This document shows positions 22,940 through 31,696 of a stretch of 64,000 nt of DNA, piece by piece. Origin of the DNA: Mesorhizobium kowhaii (GTDB taxonomy: Bacteria > Pseudomonadota > Alphaproteobacteria > Rhizobiales > Rhizobiaceae); the NCBI RefSeq assembly GCF_003253745.1, contig NZ_MZXV01000040.1, positions 186,001 to 250,000 of the forward strand, read 5' to 3'. Below the pieces are notes generated by a model. The model saw nothing but the letters and a program-made list of their open reading frames with translations, was not told the origin of the DNA and did not search any database. The translations under genes were made by a program, and so were the position numbers. Within the stretch, counting starts at the first letter, position 1; each line of letters starts with the position of its first letter.

Positions 22940-23840
22940 GCGAAGCCTGCGCCACCTCTTGCCCTCCGCCGGCAGCCTGATCGTCTTCGAGGCGGCCGGA
23001 CGGCTGTCGAGTTTCACCGCCGCCGGGCGCGAGCTAGGCATGACGCAGGCCGCCGTCTCCTATGCGGTGCGCGGGCTGGAAGAACAGCTCGGCGCGCAGC
23101 TGTTCCAGCGCCGCCACCGCCAGGTCGTCCTGACCGAGGCCGGCGAGCGCTTCCATGCCGACGTGTCGCTCGGCCTTTCGCACATCCGCAAGTCGGCGGA
23201 GGACCTGCGCCTGCAGGCGACCGGCGGTCATGTGACGCTGGCCGCATCGACGGCCTTCGGTTCCTTCTGGATGATGCCGCGCCTGCAGCAGTTCCGTGAC
23301 GAATTGCCGGGCATCGACCTGCGCATCCAGACCGCCGACCGCGACCTCGACATCATCGCCGAAGGCATCCCGCTCGGCGTGCGCGGCGGCGAACCCCGAG
23401 ACTGGGCGGACTATCATTCGCTGGCGCTTGCCGACGAGGAAATCTTCCCGGTGGCCGGCGCAAGCTATCTGGCGAAGTTCGGCCTGCCGCAGACCGTCGA
23501 GCAACTGGCCACGCACCGTCTCATCCATCTGGAGGAGCCCTATCGAGAGGCAGCCAGTTGGGACGAATGGTTCGAGTCGGCCGGCGCCAGCCTAAGCGAT
23601 GCCGCGCGGGGCCTGCGCATCAACGACTATGCCCTGGTGATCCAGGCCGTGATGGAAGGGCAAGGCATCGCGCTCGGCTGGCGGCATCTCGCCTCGCGGC
23701 TGCTGGCATCGGGCCTGCTGGTGCCGGTGACGGATCATGTGATGAAGACCGGCAAGGCATTCTATGTCGTCTGGCCGAAGAACCGCGAACTCAGCGACAA
23801 TGCCCGCAAGGTGCGCGACTGGCTGGCCGCGCAGGCGTGA
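22938..23840 (+). CDS. LysR family regulator (GcvA-like), divergent from the methyltransferase operon
   Basis: A 300-residue LysR-type regulator: helix-turn-helix at about 15-60 (FEAAGRLSSFTAAGRELGMTQAAVSYAVRGLEEQL) and a periplasmic-binding-like effector domain with ASTAFGSFWMMPRL, typical of the GcvA group. Its divergent placement next to the mttB operon follows the classic LysR arrangement, so it most likely activates that operon in response to the pathway substrate. It ends 65 bases before mutL, with which it may share some read-through. Confidence 0.9.
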   Translation: MRSLRHLLPSAGSLIVFEAAGRLSSFTAAGRELGMTQAAVSYAVRGLEEQLGAQLFQRRHRQVVLTEAGERFHADVSLGLSHIRKSAEDLRLQATGGHVTLAASTAFGSFWMMPRLQQFRDELPGIDLRIQTADRDLDIIAEGIPLGVRGGEPRDWADYHSLALADEEIFPVAGASYLAKFGLPQTVEQLATHRLIHLEEPYREAASWDEWFESAGASLSDAARGLRINDYALVIQAVMEGQGIALGWRHLASRLLASGLLVPVTDHVMKTGKAFYVVWPKNRELSDNARKVRDWLAAQA

Positions 23841-23905
23841 GGAGGTGCTGTCCCGCCGGCATCGAAAGCTTCCGCATCTGCTCCGAATCCGCCTATAGTG
23901 CTCCC

Positions 23906-25774
23906 ATGCCCATTCGCCAGCTTTCCGAAACGATGATCAACCAGATCGCCGCCGGCGAAGTCATCGAGCGTCCGGCAAGCGTGGTCAAGGAACTGGTCGA
24001 GAATGCGCTCGATGCCGGTGCCGGCAAGGTAGAGATCGTCACCGCCGGCGGCGGGCTGAACCTGATCCGCGTCACCGATGACGGTTCCGGCATTCCCGAA
24101 CCGGAGCTGGCGCTGGCAATTGCGCGTCACTGCACCTCCAAGCTCACCGAGGACATACACGATATCCGCTCGCTCGGTTTCCGCGGCGAGGCGCTGCCGT
24201 CGATCGGCTCGGTGTCGCGGCTGTCGATCCGCTCGCGCACGGCAACAAGTGACAGCGCCGCCGAGATCGGCATCGAGGGCGGCCGCGTCTTGCCCGTCAG
24301 GCCGGCGGCCGCCAATCGCGGCACCACGGTCGAGGTGCGCGACCTGTTCTTCGCCACGCCGGCAAGGCTGAAATTCATGAAGGGCGAGCGCGCCGAAAGC
24401 TCGGCCACCAGCGACGTGGTCAAGCGCATCGCCATCGCCTTCCCCGCCGTGCGTTTCACGCTGGCCGGCTCCGACCGCTCGACATTGGAATTGCCGGCGA
24501 CGGACGACAGCGCGGAGGGCAGCCTGCGCCGCGTCGCCCAGGTGATGGGCGCCGACTTTCCCGACAATTCCATTGCCATCGACGCGATGCGCGAAGGCGT
24601 GCATCTGACCGGTCACGTGTCGATCCCGTCCTTCACCCGCGCCAACGCGCTGCAGCAATATGCCTATGTCAATGGCCGGCCGGTGCGCGACAAGCTGATT
24701 GCCGGCGCCATTCGCGGCGCCTTCGCCGACGTCTTGCCGCGCGACCGCCATGCGGTGACGGTGCTGTTCCTGACGCTCGATCCGGCCATCGTCGACGTCA
24801 ACGTCCACCCGGCCAAGGCCGATGTGCGCTTCCGCGATCCCGGACTGGTGCGCGGGCTGATCGTCGGCGCCGTCCGGCAAGCACTCGCCGATTCCGGCAT
24901 CCGCGCCGCCACCACGGGGGCCGCCGGCATGATGGCGGCGTTCCGGCCTGGTGCCGCATCCTACGGCCACGGCGGGCCCGCCAATGGCCACCGCAGCTAC
25001 GAAGCATCATATCATGCCTCCGGCTCGGCCGGTTTCGATCCGGCGCGCTCGCCGCAGCGGCCGCTCGACATGGGTTTTGAGGGCTTCGATCAGCGCGGTT
25101 TGCGTGAAAACGAACAGGCAGCGTTCGATGCCGGCCCGCTTGCCAGCGCCGACGCGCGCGCCGGGCAGAGCGAAGCGGCCGAGACGCTGCTTGGCGCGGT
25201 GCTGGGTGCTGCGCGCGCGCAGGTGCACGAGAACTACATCGTGGCACAGACCAGGGATTCGCTCATCATCGTCGACCAGCACGCAGCGCATGAGCGGCTG
25301 GTCTATGAGGCGCTGAAGAATGCGCTGCATTCGCGCGCCGTGCCATCACAGATGCTGTTGCTGCCGGAAATCGTCGACCTGCCGGAAGAAGATGCCGAAC
25401 GGCTGGCGATGCATTCCGAGACGCTGGCCCGCTTCGGCCTCGGCATCGAGCGTTTCGGCCCGGGCGCCGTCGCGGTGCGCGAAACGCCGTCGATGCTCGG
25501 CGAGACCAATGTCCAGCAACTGGTGCGCGACCTCGCCGACGAGATCGCCGACAACGACACGGTCGAGACGCTTAAAGGACGGCTGGACAAGATCGCGGCG
25601 ACCATGGCCTGCCACGGCTCGGTGCGCTCCGGCCGGCTGCTCAAGGCCGAGGAGATGAACGCGCTGCTGCGGCAGATGGAGGCGACGCCGGGTTCCGGCA
25701 CATGCAACCACGGCCGCCCGACCTATATCGAGCTCAAGCTCGCCGACATCGAAAGGCTGTTCGGGCGAAGGTAG
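23906..25774 (+). CDS. mutL: DNA mismatch repair protein MutL
   Basis: A 622-residue GHKL ATPase that couples MutS mismatch recognition to strand removal. The N-terminal ATPase motifs are clear (NQIAAGEVIERPASVVKELV, DDGSGIP, TSKLTEDIHDIRSLGFRGEAL), followed by the transducer domain with YVNGRPVRDKLI and VDVNVHPAKADVRF. A variable linker at about 350-420 leads to a C-terminal dimerisation domain ending in CNHGRPTYIELKLADIERLF. I chose the ATG at 23906, where the family begins (MPIRQLSETMINQ); the upstream open frame belongs to the lysR region. Confidence 0.97.
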   Translation: MPIRQLSETMINQIAAGEVIERPASVVKELVENALDAGAGKVEIVTAGGGLNLIRVTDDGSGIPEPELALAIARHCTSKLTEDIHDIRSLGFRGEALPSIGSVSRLSIRSRTATSDSAAEIGIEGGRVLPVRPAAANRGTTVEVRDLFFATPARLKFMKGERAESSATSDVVKRIAIAFPAVRFTLAGSDRSTLELPATDDSAEGSLRRVAQVMGADFPDNSIAIDAMREGVHLTGHVSIPSFTRANALQQYAYVNGRPVRDKLIAGAIRGAFADVLPRDRHAVTVLFLTLDPAIVDVNVHPAKADVRFRDPGLVRGLIVGAVRQALADSGIRAATTGAAGMMAAFRPGAASYGHGGPANGHRSYEASYHASGSAGFDPARSPQRPLDMGFEGFDQRGLRENEQAAFDAGPLASADARAGQSEAAETLLGAVLGAARAQVHENYIVAQTRDSLIIVDQHAAHERLVYEALKNALHSRAVPSQMLLLPEIVDLPEEDAERLAMHSETLARFGLGIERFGPGAVAVRETPSMLGETNVQQLVRDLADEIADNDTVETLKGRLDKIAATMACHGSVRSGRLLKAEEMNALLRQMEATPGSGTCNHGRPTYIELKLADIERLFGRR

Positions 25775-25793
25775 TAGAGGACCGCACGGCGCA

Positions 25794-25902
25794 GACCCCC
25801 ACCCGGATCTTCGGTCCGACCTCCCCACAAGGGGGAGGTAGTGAGCTAGCCTTACCCTCCCCCTTGTGGGGAGGGTCGCTGCGAAGCAGCGGGGTGGGGG
25901 TC
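25794..25902. repeat. Composite palindromic repeat after mutL
   Basis: Outer arms GACCCCCACCC (25794-25804) and GGGTGGGGGTC (25892-25902) are perfect complements. Inside, the 19-base arms CCTCCCCACAAGGGGGAGG (25820-25838) and its exact inverse (25856-25874) form a second stem. It is a non-coding repeat of the type common downstream of rhizobial genes; a related element sits at 47421-47549. Confidence 0.85.
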
Positions 25903-25935
25903 CGAAAAGAGCCGCTTTTTAGCGGCTCTTTTCGG
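25902..25935. terminator. Bidirectional terminator between mutL and the EamA gene
   Basis: Perfect 15-bp stem CCGAAAAGAGCCGCT / AGCGGCTCTTTTCGG with a TTTT loop. Its arms carry A-rich and T-rich ends, so it can end transcription from both convergent genes. Confidence 0.85.
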
Positions 25936-25962
25936 GTCAAAGAACGACTCCAACTGTCTGAT

Positions 25963-26856
25963 TCACCTCTTCAAATTCACCACGATGACACCGCCGAGCG
26001 CCAATGCACCGCCGAGCATGCCGAGCAGCGTCGGCACTTCGCCCAGCCAGAAGAAGCCGATCAGGGCCGACATCGGTGAAACCAGATAGAGGAAGTTCGA
26101 GGCGCGTGCGGCCGGCAAACGAGACAGCGCGGTCGCCCAGGCGGCATAAGCGATCAGGCTGGGCACGATGCCGAGAAAGATCACGGCGCCAAGGCCGGCG
26201 GTGTTGGCAACCGCAGCCTGCGCAAAGCCGCTCGGCAGAAACGGCGACAGGCAGAGCGCGCCAAGTATCATGTTCGAAGCCGAAATGGTCAGCGGGTGGT
26301 GGCGGGCGAAGAGCGGCTTCTGGACGATGGTGTTGACGGCCGAGCAGAGCGCCGAACCCAGCACCAGCAGCGCGCCTGCGTTAAAATGCAGGCCATTCCC
26401 ATCGCCGACGGCGATGATGCCGATGCCGGCGAAGGAAATGGCGGTGCCAGCCCAGGCCCACTTCGAGAAGCGTTCGCCGAGCAGCGCCATTGCCATGATG
26501 GCGGTGAAGATCGGGCTGACGTTGATGATGAAGCCGGCGGCGCCGGCCGAGACGGTCAGTTCGCCGAAATTGAGCATTGCCGTGTACAGCGCCACGAAAA
26601 TGGCACCGCCAAAGACCAGGCGCCACAATTCGTCGAGCCTGGGCAGTGCCGGGCGCTTGACGGCGAGGAAGATCGCCGCCGGCACCGCGGCGATGGCAAA
26701 GCGCAACGCACCGAGTTCCAGCGGCCCGAAGGCGGCAAGGCCAGCGCGGATGGCCGGAAAGGCAGAGGCCCAGCCAACCACCGTCAGCGCCACGGCCACG
26801 GCTGCCGTGGTGTCCATCCGTTGTGTCGGATTCAACGTGCTGGTCATTGCGCTCAT
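25963..26856 (-). CDS. EamA/DMT family membrane transporter
   Basis: A 297-residue protein with about ten membrane helices in two EamA repeats; the motifs GWASAFPAIRAGL, PLELGALRFAIAA and the C-terminal ARASNFLYLVSPMSALIGFFWLGE are typical of drug/metabolite exporters. I chose the ATG at 26856 (MSAMTSTLN) because AGGA lies a short distance upstream. It is divergent from a LysR gene, which probably regulates it. The exported solute, perhaps an amino acid or related metabolite, cannot be read from sequence. Confidence 0.88.
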   Translation of the reverse strand: MSAMTSTLNPTQRMDTTAAVAVALTVVGWASAFPAIRAGLAAFGPLELGALRFAIAAVPAAIFLAVKRPALPRLDELWRLVFGGAIFVALYTAMLNFGELTVSAGAAGFIINVSPIFTAIMAMALLGERFSKWAWAGTAISFAGIGIIAVGDGNGLHFNAGALLVLGSALCSAVNTIVQKPLFARHHPLTISASNMILGALCLSPFLPSGFAQAAVANTAGLGAVIFLGIVPSLIAYAAWATALSRLPAARASNFLYLVSPMSALIGFFWLGEVPTLLGMLGGALALGGVIVVNLKR

Positions 26857-26937
26857 CTCACTGTCCTCGTGTTCTCGTGCCCTGAAATGCAGAAAACGCC
26901 TTTTCGGGCGGGTTGACAAACGACCAAATCGAGGATC

Positions 26938-26960
26938 AGCTGTGACTATGGATCACAGCT
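26938..26960. promoter_or_regulatory. Palindrome over the start of the second LysR gene
   Basis: AGCTGTGA (26938-26945) and TCACAGCT (26953-26960) are perfect 8-base inverted arms around 7 bases that include the ATG at 26948. Probable autoregulatory or shared operator for the LysR/EamA pair. Confidence 0.45.
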
Positions 26961-27874
26961 CCGACACAATGGTGCCACTCGAAACGCTGCGCGCCTTCGA
27001 CGCGGCGGCGCGAACGGGCAGCTTTTCGGCCGCGGCCGAAAAGCTCAACATTACCCATGGCGCCGTCAGCCGGCAGATCGCCAAGCTCGAGGACTGGCTG
27101 GGTTTGAAAGTGTTCGATCGCGGCGCGCGCGGTGTCTCGCTGACGATCGAAGGCAACAGGCTGCATCTGCGCACGGCGGAAGCTTTCGCGCTGATATCGA
27201 CCCATTCCGATCGCTGGGTCGAGCCGCGTGGTACCGCCGTGGTGCGGCTGACCTCGATCCCCTCGGTCAGCGGGCTGTGGCTGATGCCGCGCATGGCCGC
27301 ACTGGAGAACAATCCTTCCAAGCTGCGCATCGTGCTCGATGTCGATATCCGTCAGGCCGACCTTGCCGACGAAGGCATCGACCTGTCGATCCGCTGTGGA
27401 CGCGGCGGCATTCCGGGCCGCGTCTCGGTGCAGCTTTTCGAGGAACATGTTTTTCCCGTCGCCTCGCCCGAGCTTGCCCGCGAGATCGGCCGCGGCGACC
27501 CTGCCCGGCTGCTCAAATTTCCACTGATCAACGATTCCGACGCTTCGGCCTGGCGCGCCTGGTTTGCCGCGCAAGGCATGGATTACCGCCCGCGCCCGCA
27601 GGACCGGCGCTTCGAGGACTATAATCTTGTGCTCGACGCCGCCGCCTATGGGCTCGGCATCGCGCTGGCGCGCCCACCCCTGACAGGGCATCAACTGAAG
27701 TCGGGCCGCATCACCGCTGTCGACGAGCGCACAGCGCTCAATCCGGTGTCCTACTGGCTCGACCGGCCGATGGGACGGCCACGTGCCGCAGCGGCAGAAC
27801 TGGCGCGCCGTATCGCGGTGCAGGCAGGACTTGGCATGGAAAAGATGGAAGCCTTTATCGAGGCTGAAGGCTAG
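26948..27874 (+). CDS. LysR family regulator (GcvA-like), divergent from the EamA transporter
   Basis: A 308-residue LysR-type regulator with DNA-binding segment LRAFDAAARTGSFSAAAEKLNITHGAVSRQIAKLEDWLGL at about 14-52 and an effector domain opening VVRLTSIPSVSGLWLMPRM. The start may be 26948 or the ATG seven codons later at 26969. The divergent EamA gene is the likely target. Its stop codon nearly touches that of the convergent cupin gene. Confidence 0.9.
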   Translation: MDHSSDTMVPLETLRAFDAAARTGSFSAAAEKLNITHGAVSRQIAKLEDWLGLKVFDRGARGVSLTIEGNRLHLRTAEAFALISTHSDRWVEPRGTAVVRLTSIPSVSGLWLMPRMAALENNPSKLRIVLDVDIRQADLADEGIDLSIRCGRGGIPGRVSVQLFEEHVFPVASPELAREIGRGDPARLLKFPLINDSDASAWRAWFAAQGMDYRPRPQDRRFEDYNLVLDAAAYGLGIALARPPLTGHQLKSGRITAVDERTALNPVSYWLDRPMGRPRAAAAELARRIAVQAGLGMEKMEAFIEAEG

Positions 27875-27875
27875 G

Positions 27876-28262
27876 TCAGGCCTCGCCGTCCAGCAGGAGA
27901 ATGACGGCGTCGAACGGCACCTGGCTCGGAACCTCGCTCCAATGACCCTTGCCTTGCACATCTTCCATCTGCCAGACCGATCCGGCCTCGACGAGACGGA
28001 CCTCGCCATCGCTCGCCGTGACCTTCAGCGCTCCAGCCATGCAAAACAGGATCTGACGATGCGGTGACTGATGCAACTCGCCGACCCATCCGACCGGTAT
28101 GCGGATCGCGACATAGCCCTTGGTCGGCATGACCGGCGAGACCAGAAATGGAAGGGCCGGCGGCGCAAAGCGGGTCTCCTTCAACGGCAGGTCGAACTGG
28201 CTGAAGTGACTTTCGCCCGTCGCATTCTCGGTCAAATGCAGCACGTCGAATGCAGCACTCAT
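27876..28262 (-). CDS. Cupin-domain protein
   Basis: A 128-residue single cupin. The first conserved motif reads GWVGELHQSPHRQILFCMAG (two His available for metal binding) and the second EAGSVWQMEDVQGKGHWSE. I chose the ATG at 28262 because a strong AGAGGGGG precedes it; the longer open frame lacks a ribosome-binding site. Such proteins are often sensors or small metalloenzymes; no specific role can be given. It ends one base from the convergent LysR stop. Confidence 0.78.
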   Translation of the reverse strand: MSAAFDVLHLTENATGESHFSQFDLPLKETRFAPPALPFLVSPVMPTKGYVAIRIPVGWVGELHQSPHRQILFCMAGALKVTASDGEVRLVEAGSVWQMEDVQGKGHWSEVPSQVPFDAVILLLDGEA

Positions 28263-28341
28263 TGCGCCCCCTCTTTGAATGTTCCAACGAAATTCTAATT
28301 CCAGCTCTTTCAAAAGCCAAGACACGTTTCCGTCCGGCCGC

Positions 28342-28935
28342 TTAGCGAAGCACCAACAGGACAAACCCTACGATCGCAGCGGCCAGCAACCCGGCCGCAA
28401 GCGACATCAGTCCAACGCTCATCTGCCTATTTTCAAGCCGCGCCGCATCGTTTGGCCGGGAGGCCGCCTGCCCTTGCTCCGCCGCTGCTTCGACAACGGC
28501 AGCGCGGCGGAGGGGCGAAACCCCGGGTGCGAGAAGCGGCAGCCATGGCGGGGATGCCGGCCTTGCAGTTCCACCATCATCGGCCTTTACCAGAGGCACA
28601 GCCAAACCGCGTTGTGCCTCGTCGTCGTCCGATCCGGGTCGCCTCGCCGCGGCTATCGCGGGTGCGACATCGCTCACCGCATCCGACTCGGCCAATGCCA
28701 GATAGGCCTGCATGATCTCAGCCGACGCTATCTGCTGCGTCTTTCCAGCCGTTGCGGGCAACAGCATAGGCAGTGCCGGCGCTGCCGGTTGCAAAGGCGC
28801 GCCCGATGGTGCCGGCGACGCCACCAGCGCCTTCACCAGTGCCGTTTTGACCGGATCGGCCTTTGCCGACGGCACGGCCTGCGGCGTCATGGCTTCCCTA
28901 AGCAGGGCGGCAAGACGAGCGGAGGAAATGTCCAT
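28342..28935 (-). CDS. Tail-anchored protein of unknown function
   Basis: A 197-residue protein with a short N-terminal helix (DISSARLAALLREAM), a long Ala/Pro-rich low-complexity middle, an acidic patch near residue 105, and one C-terminal membrane helix (MSLAAGLLAAAIVGFVLLVLR) ending at the stop, so most of it faces the cytoplasm. I chose the ATG at 28935, with CGGGGC upstream. I do not recognise a family. Codon pattern matches its neighbours, so it looks like a real gene rather than a shadow. Confidence 0.6.
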   Translation of the reverse strand: MDISSARLAALLREAMTPQAVPSAKADPVKTALVKALVASPAPSGAPLQPAAPALPMLLPATAGKTQQIASAEIMQAYLALAESDAVSDVAPAIAAARRPGSDDDEAQRGLAVPLVKADDGGTARPASPPWLPLLAPGVSPLRRAAVVEAAAEQGQAASRPNDAARLENRQMSVGLMSLAAGLLAAAIVGFVLLVLR

Positions 28936-29060
28936 AGTGCCCCGACAACAGCATTTTTCCACCCAAGAATACGGGCTCAACGTTGTCTCAGGCTTGTCAC
29001 ATGCTTGACCTTGCCGCCATTTTATGGCGATGAAATCCTCATGAACCTTGGCGCCGCTGC

Positions 29061-29294
29061 ATGATGAACCGTTTCGAAGGCCCTGGCGGCAAGGAAGCCC
29101 GTATCCGCTATCTCGATGGCGACTTCCAGGTTACCAGCCCGGGCGCTTTCGTGCGCTGCGCGGTGACCGGCGAAAGCATCCCGCTCGATGAGTTGAAATA
29201 CTGGAGCGTCGCCAGGCAAGAGCCCTACATCAACGCCGCCGCTTCGCTGCGCCGCGAAATCGAGGTGCATCCGGAGTTGCGCAGCCGGGGTTGA
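29061..29294 (+). CDS. DUF2093 domain-containing protein
   Basis: A 77-residue soluble protein that fits DUF2093 along its length (EARIRYLDGDFQVTSPGAFVRCAVTGESIPLDELKYWSVARQEPY). The family is nearly confined to alphaproteobacteria and is commonly found beside lpxK, as here. The single CAVTG stretch and basic C-terminus are conserved features; the function is unknown. It converges on lpxK with a 58-base gap. Confidence 0.88.
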   Translation: MMNRFEGPGGKEARIRYLDGDFQVTSPGAFVRCAVTGESIPLDELKYWSVARQEPYINAAASLRREIEVHPELRSRG

Positions 29295-29352
29295 TGTTTG
29301 CGCACGTCGTTGTCGCAAAACAGCAACGCACTTCAGAACGACAGACGGTGGA

Positions 29353-30378
29353 TCAGCCCTTCAGCTTGCGTTGGCGCCAGGCATCCAGCGTCTCGTCGAT
29401 GATGCGTTCGGGCACGCGATCAAGCTCGAAAACCGTGTTGATTTCCAAGACCTCGAGCCGGTCGAGAAAGTTCTGCGGGGCGCCGTGCCGCAGCCGGGCG
29501 GCGTCCTTGGCGGTGGTGATGAGGCCGAGCCCTTCGGCACGCGCAGTCGCCGCCAGTTCGGCAAGCTCGTCCTCGCCGTAGAAATGATGGTCCGGAAACG
29601 GCCGCGTCAAAGCCAGCTCGCCGCCGGCCTCGCGCACCGTGTCGAAGAATTTTTCGGGATGGCCGATGCCGGCGAAGGCGAGGAACCGCTTGCCGGCAAG
29701 CCCCTGCTTGCCGTTCGGTTCGGTATGGGCCTCGAAGATCGGGCGGGCGGCGCGTGCCGCCTGGCGGACCACGGCGTCGGCGGCGGTGCCCTCACCCATC
29801 TTCAACAGCCCGCTGGTGAAGACCAGTTGGTCGACGATCTTGGCCCTAAGCGGGCCGCCCGGAATGACGCGGCCATTGCCGATGCCGTAGCGCGCATCGA
29901 CGACGACCAGCGCATAGTCGATGTGGATGCGCGCGCTCTGAAAGCCATCGTCCATGATCAGGAAATCGCAGCCATGCCTTTCCAGCAGCAGCCGGGCGCC
30001 GGCGGCGCGGTTCGGCGTCACCGCCACTGGCGCGTGTTCGGCCAGGAGCAGCGGCTCGTCGCCGACATGCCTGGCGCTGTCGTGATGGGCATCGACGACA
30101 TGCGGCTCGGCGAAGGAGCCGCCATGGCCGCGCGACAGGAAACCGGGTTTGAGCTGCATGCGCTTGGCCTGTTCGGCCAAGGCGATCGCCACCGGCGTCT
30201 TGCCGGTGCCGCCAACGGTGAAATTGCCGATGCACAGAACCGGCGCCTCGATCTTCTCGCGCCGGGCCCGCCGCATGCCGCGGCCGGCGGCGAGGGCATA
30301 GATGGCCGACAGCGGCGACAGTGCCAGGACCCGCCAGTCCGGCTCTTCCCACCAGAATGGTGGTGCTTCGGAAGCCAC
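29353..30378 (-). CDS. lpxK: Tetraacyldisaccharide 4'-kinase
   Basis: A 341-residue membrane-associated kinase that phosphorylates the 4' position of the lipid A precursor. The P-loop is seen in NFTVGGTGKTPVAIALAEQ, followed by FLSRGHGG, DVGDEPLLLAE (in DEPLLLAEHAP) and the metal-binding DDGFQSARI. It starts 1 base from the waaA stop, and it is the final gene of the envelope operon. The convergent DUF2093 gene lies just downstream. Confidence 0.96.
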   Translation of the reverse strand: MASEAPPFWWEEPDWRVLALSPLSAIYALAAGRGMRRARREKIEAPVLCIGNFTVGGTGKTPVAIALAEQAKRMQLKPGFLSRGHGGSFAEPHVVDAHHDSARHVGDEPLLLAEHAPVAVTPNRAAGARLLLERHGCDFLIMDDGFQSARIHIDYALVVVDARYGIGNGRVIPGGPLRAKIVDQLVFTSGLLKMGEGTAADAVVRQAARAARPIFEAHTEPNGKQGLAGKRFLAFAGIGHPEKFFDTVREAGGELALTRPFPDHHFYGEDELAELAATARAEGLGLITTAKDAARLRHGAPQNFLDRLEVLEINTVFELDRVPERIIDETLDAWRQRKLKG

Positions 30379-30379
30379 C

Positions 30380-31696
30380 CTAGCGCCCGTTAGCGCCCTT
30401 CAGGCGCGACTTGACGACCAGTGGCTGGATGTAGGGCTCGAGCGATTTCAGCGTGCGCGCCAGCGCGCCGCGCATCTCGTCGACGGTCGCCACACCCGCC
30501 GCCATCATCTCGTGACGCGCCACTTCGTTGGTCAGCAGGAAATTGACGGCGCCGGCCAGCATGTCGCGATCGCGCACCAGCTTGGCGCCGCCGCTGTCGA
30601 GCAGGCGCTGATAGGCTTCGCGAAAATTCTGCACATTGCGCCCTGCGAGAACCGCCGTGTCGAGCATGGCCGGCTCGAGCGGGTTCTGGCCGCCCTCCGA
30701 GGTCAGCGAGCGGCCGACAAAGGCGATTTCGGTCAGTCGGAGATAGAGCCCCATCTCGCCGATCGTATCGCCAAGCAAGATGTCGGTGTCGGCAGCGATC
30801 CTGTCGCCCTTGCTGCGCCGCGCCACCTTCAGGCCCATGCCGGAAATCTGTGCCGCGAGCGCCTCGGCGCGATCGGGATGGCGCGGAACGACGATCGTCA
30901 GGAGACCATGGTGACGTTTGTGCAGCATCGCATGAACCTCGGCGGCGACCACCTCCTCGCCGTCATGGGTCGAGATCGCCGCCCAGGTCGGGCGGGCGCC
31001 GATCTGCCGCCGCAACGTCGCCAGCACCCGTTCGTCGACAGGCGGCGGCGCGGTATCTGACTTGAGGTTGCCCGACACGGTGACCGGGCGGGCGCCGAGC
31101 GAACGGAAGCGCTCGCCATCGACATCCGACTGGGCCACGACATGAGCGAGATTCTCGAACAGCGCCTCGGCGATGTTGGCCCGTTTCTTCCACGAGGTGA
31201 ACGAGCGGTCGGACAACCTGCCATTGACCAGCACCTGCGGCACGCGGCGCGCGCCAAGCTCGAGGATGGTCATCGGCCAGATCTCGGATTCGGCGATGAT
31301 CGCCAGATCCGGCTGCCAGTGATCGAGGAACCGGCTGACCGCCGGCTTGAGGTCGAGCGGCACATATTGGTGGATGATGCGATCACCGAGCCGCTCGTCG
31401 GCGACCTGCGCCGAGGTGACCGTGCCGGTGGTCAGCACGATGTTGACACCGTAGTCGAGAATGCTTTCGACCAGCGGCACGACGGCTATCGTTTCACCGA
31501 CGCTCGCCGCATGGATCCAGATCACTGGCCCCTCGGGGCGCGGACGGCCGGCGACGCCGTAGCGCTCGCGGCGGCGGCTGCGGTCTTCCTTGCCGCGCGA
31601 GGTGCGCCAGGCGACATAGGGCCCGACCAGCGGATAGGCCGCGGCACCGGCGAAACGGTATGCCGACAGCATGGCTCGCGCCCAGCGACCGCTCAT
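30380..31696 (-). CDS. waaA: 3-deoxy-D-manno-octulosonic acid (Kdo) transferase
   Basis: A 438-residue GT-B glycosyltransferase that adds Kdo to lipid IVA. An N-terminal membrane anchor is followed by GPVIWIHAASVGETIAVVPLV with the catalytic Glu, then PDLAIIAESEIWP and, in the C-terminal half, EIAFVGRSLTSEGGQNPLEPAML. Its start ATG overlaps the stop of the acyltransferase gene upstream (ATGA), and lpxK follows after one base, so the lipid A-core genes are tightly coupled. Confidence 0.95.
   Translation of the reverse strand: MSGRWARAMLSAYRFAGAAAYPLVGPYVAWRTSRGKEDRSRRRERYGVAGRPRPEGPVIWIHAASVGETIAVVPLVESILDYGVNIVLTTGTVTSAQVADERLGDRIIHQYVPLDLKPAVSRFLDHWQPDLAIIAESEIWPMTILELGARRVPQVLVNGRLSDRSFTSWKKRANIAEALFENLAHVVAQSDVDGERFRSLGARPVTVSGNLKSDTAPPPVDERVLATLRRQIGARPTWAAISTHDGEEVVAAEVHAMLHKRHHGLLTIVVPRHPDRAEALAAQISGMGLKVARRSKGDRIAADTDILLGDTIGEMGLYLRLTEIAFVGRSLTSEGGQNPLEPAMLDTAVLAGRNVQNFREAYQRLLDSGGAKLVRDRDMLAGAVNFLLTNEVARHEMMAAGVATVDEMRGALARTLKSLEPYIQPLVVKSRLKGANGR

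Noticed and set aside
21268..22980. 570-codon open frame opposite mttB
   Set aside because: Antisense shadow of a recognisable MttB-family gene in high-GC DNA; no protein family resemblance.
26938..26960. Possible CRP/FNR binding site
   Set aside because: TGTGA and TCACA are separated by 7 bases instead of 6, and the site covers a start codon, so a local operator is more likely.
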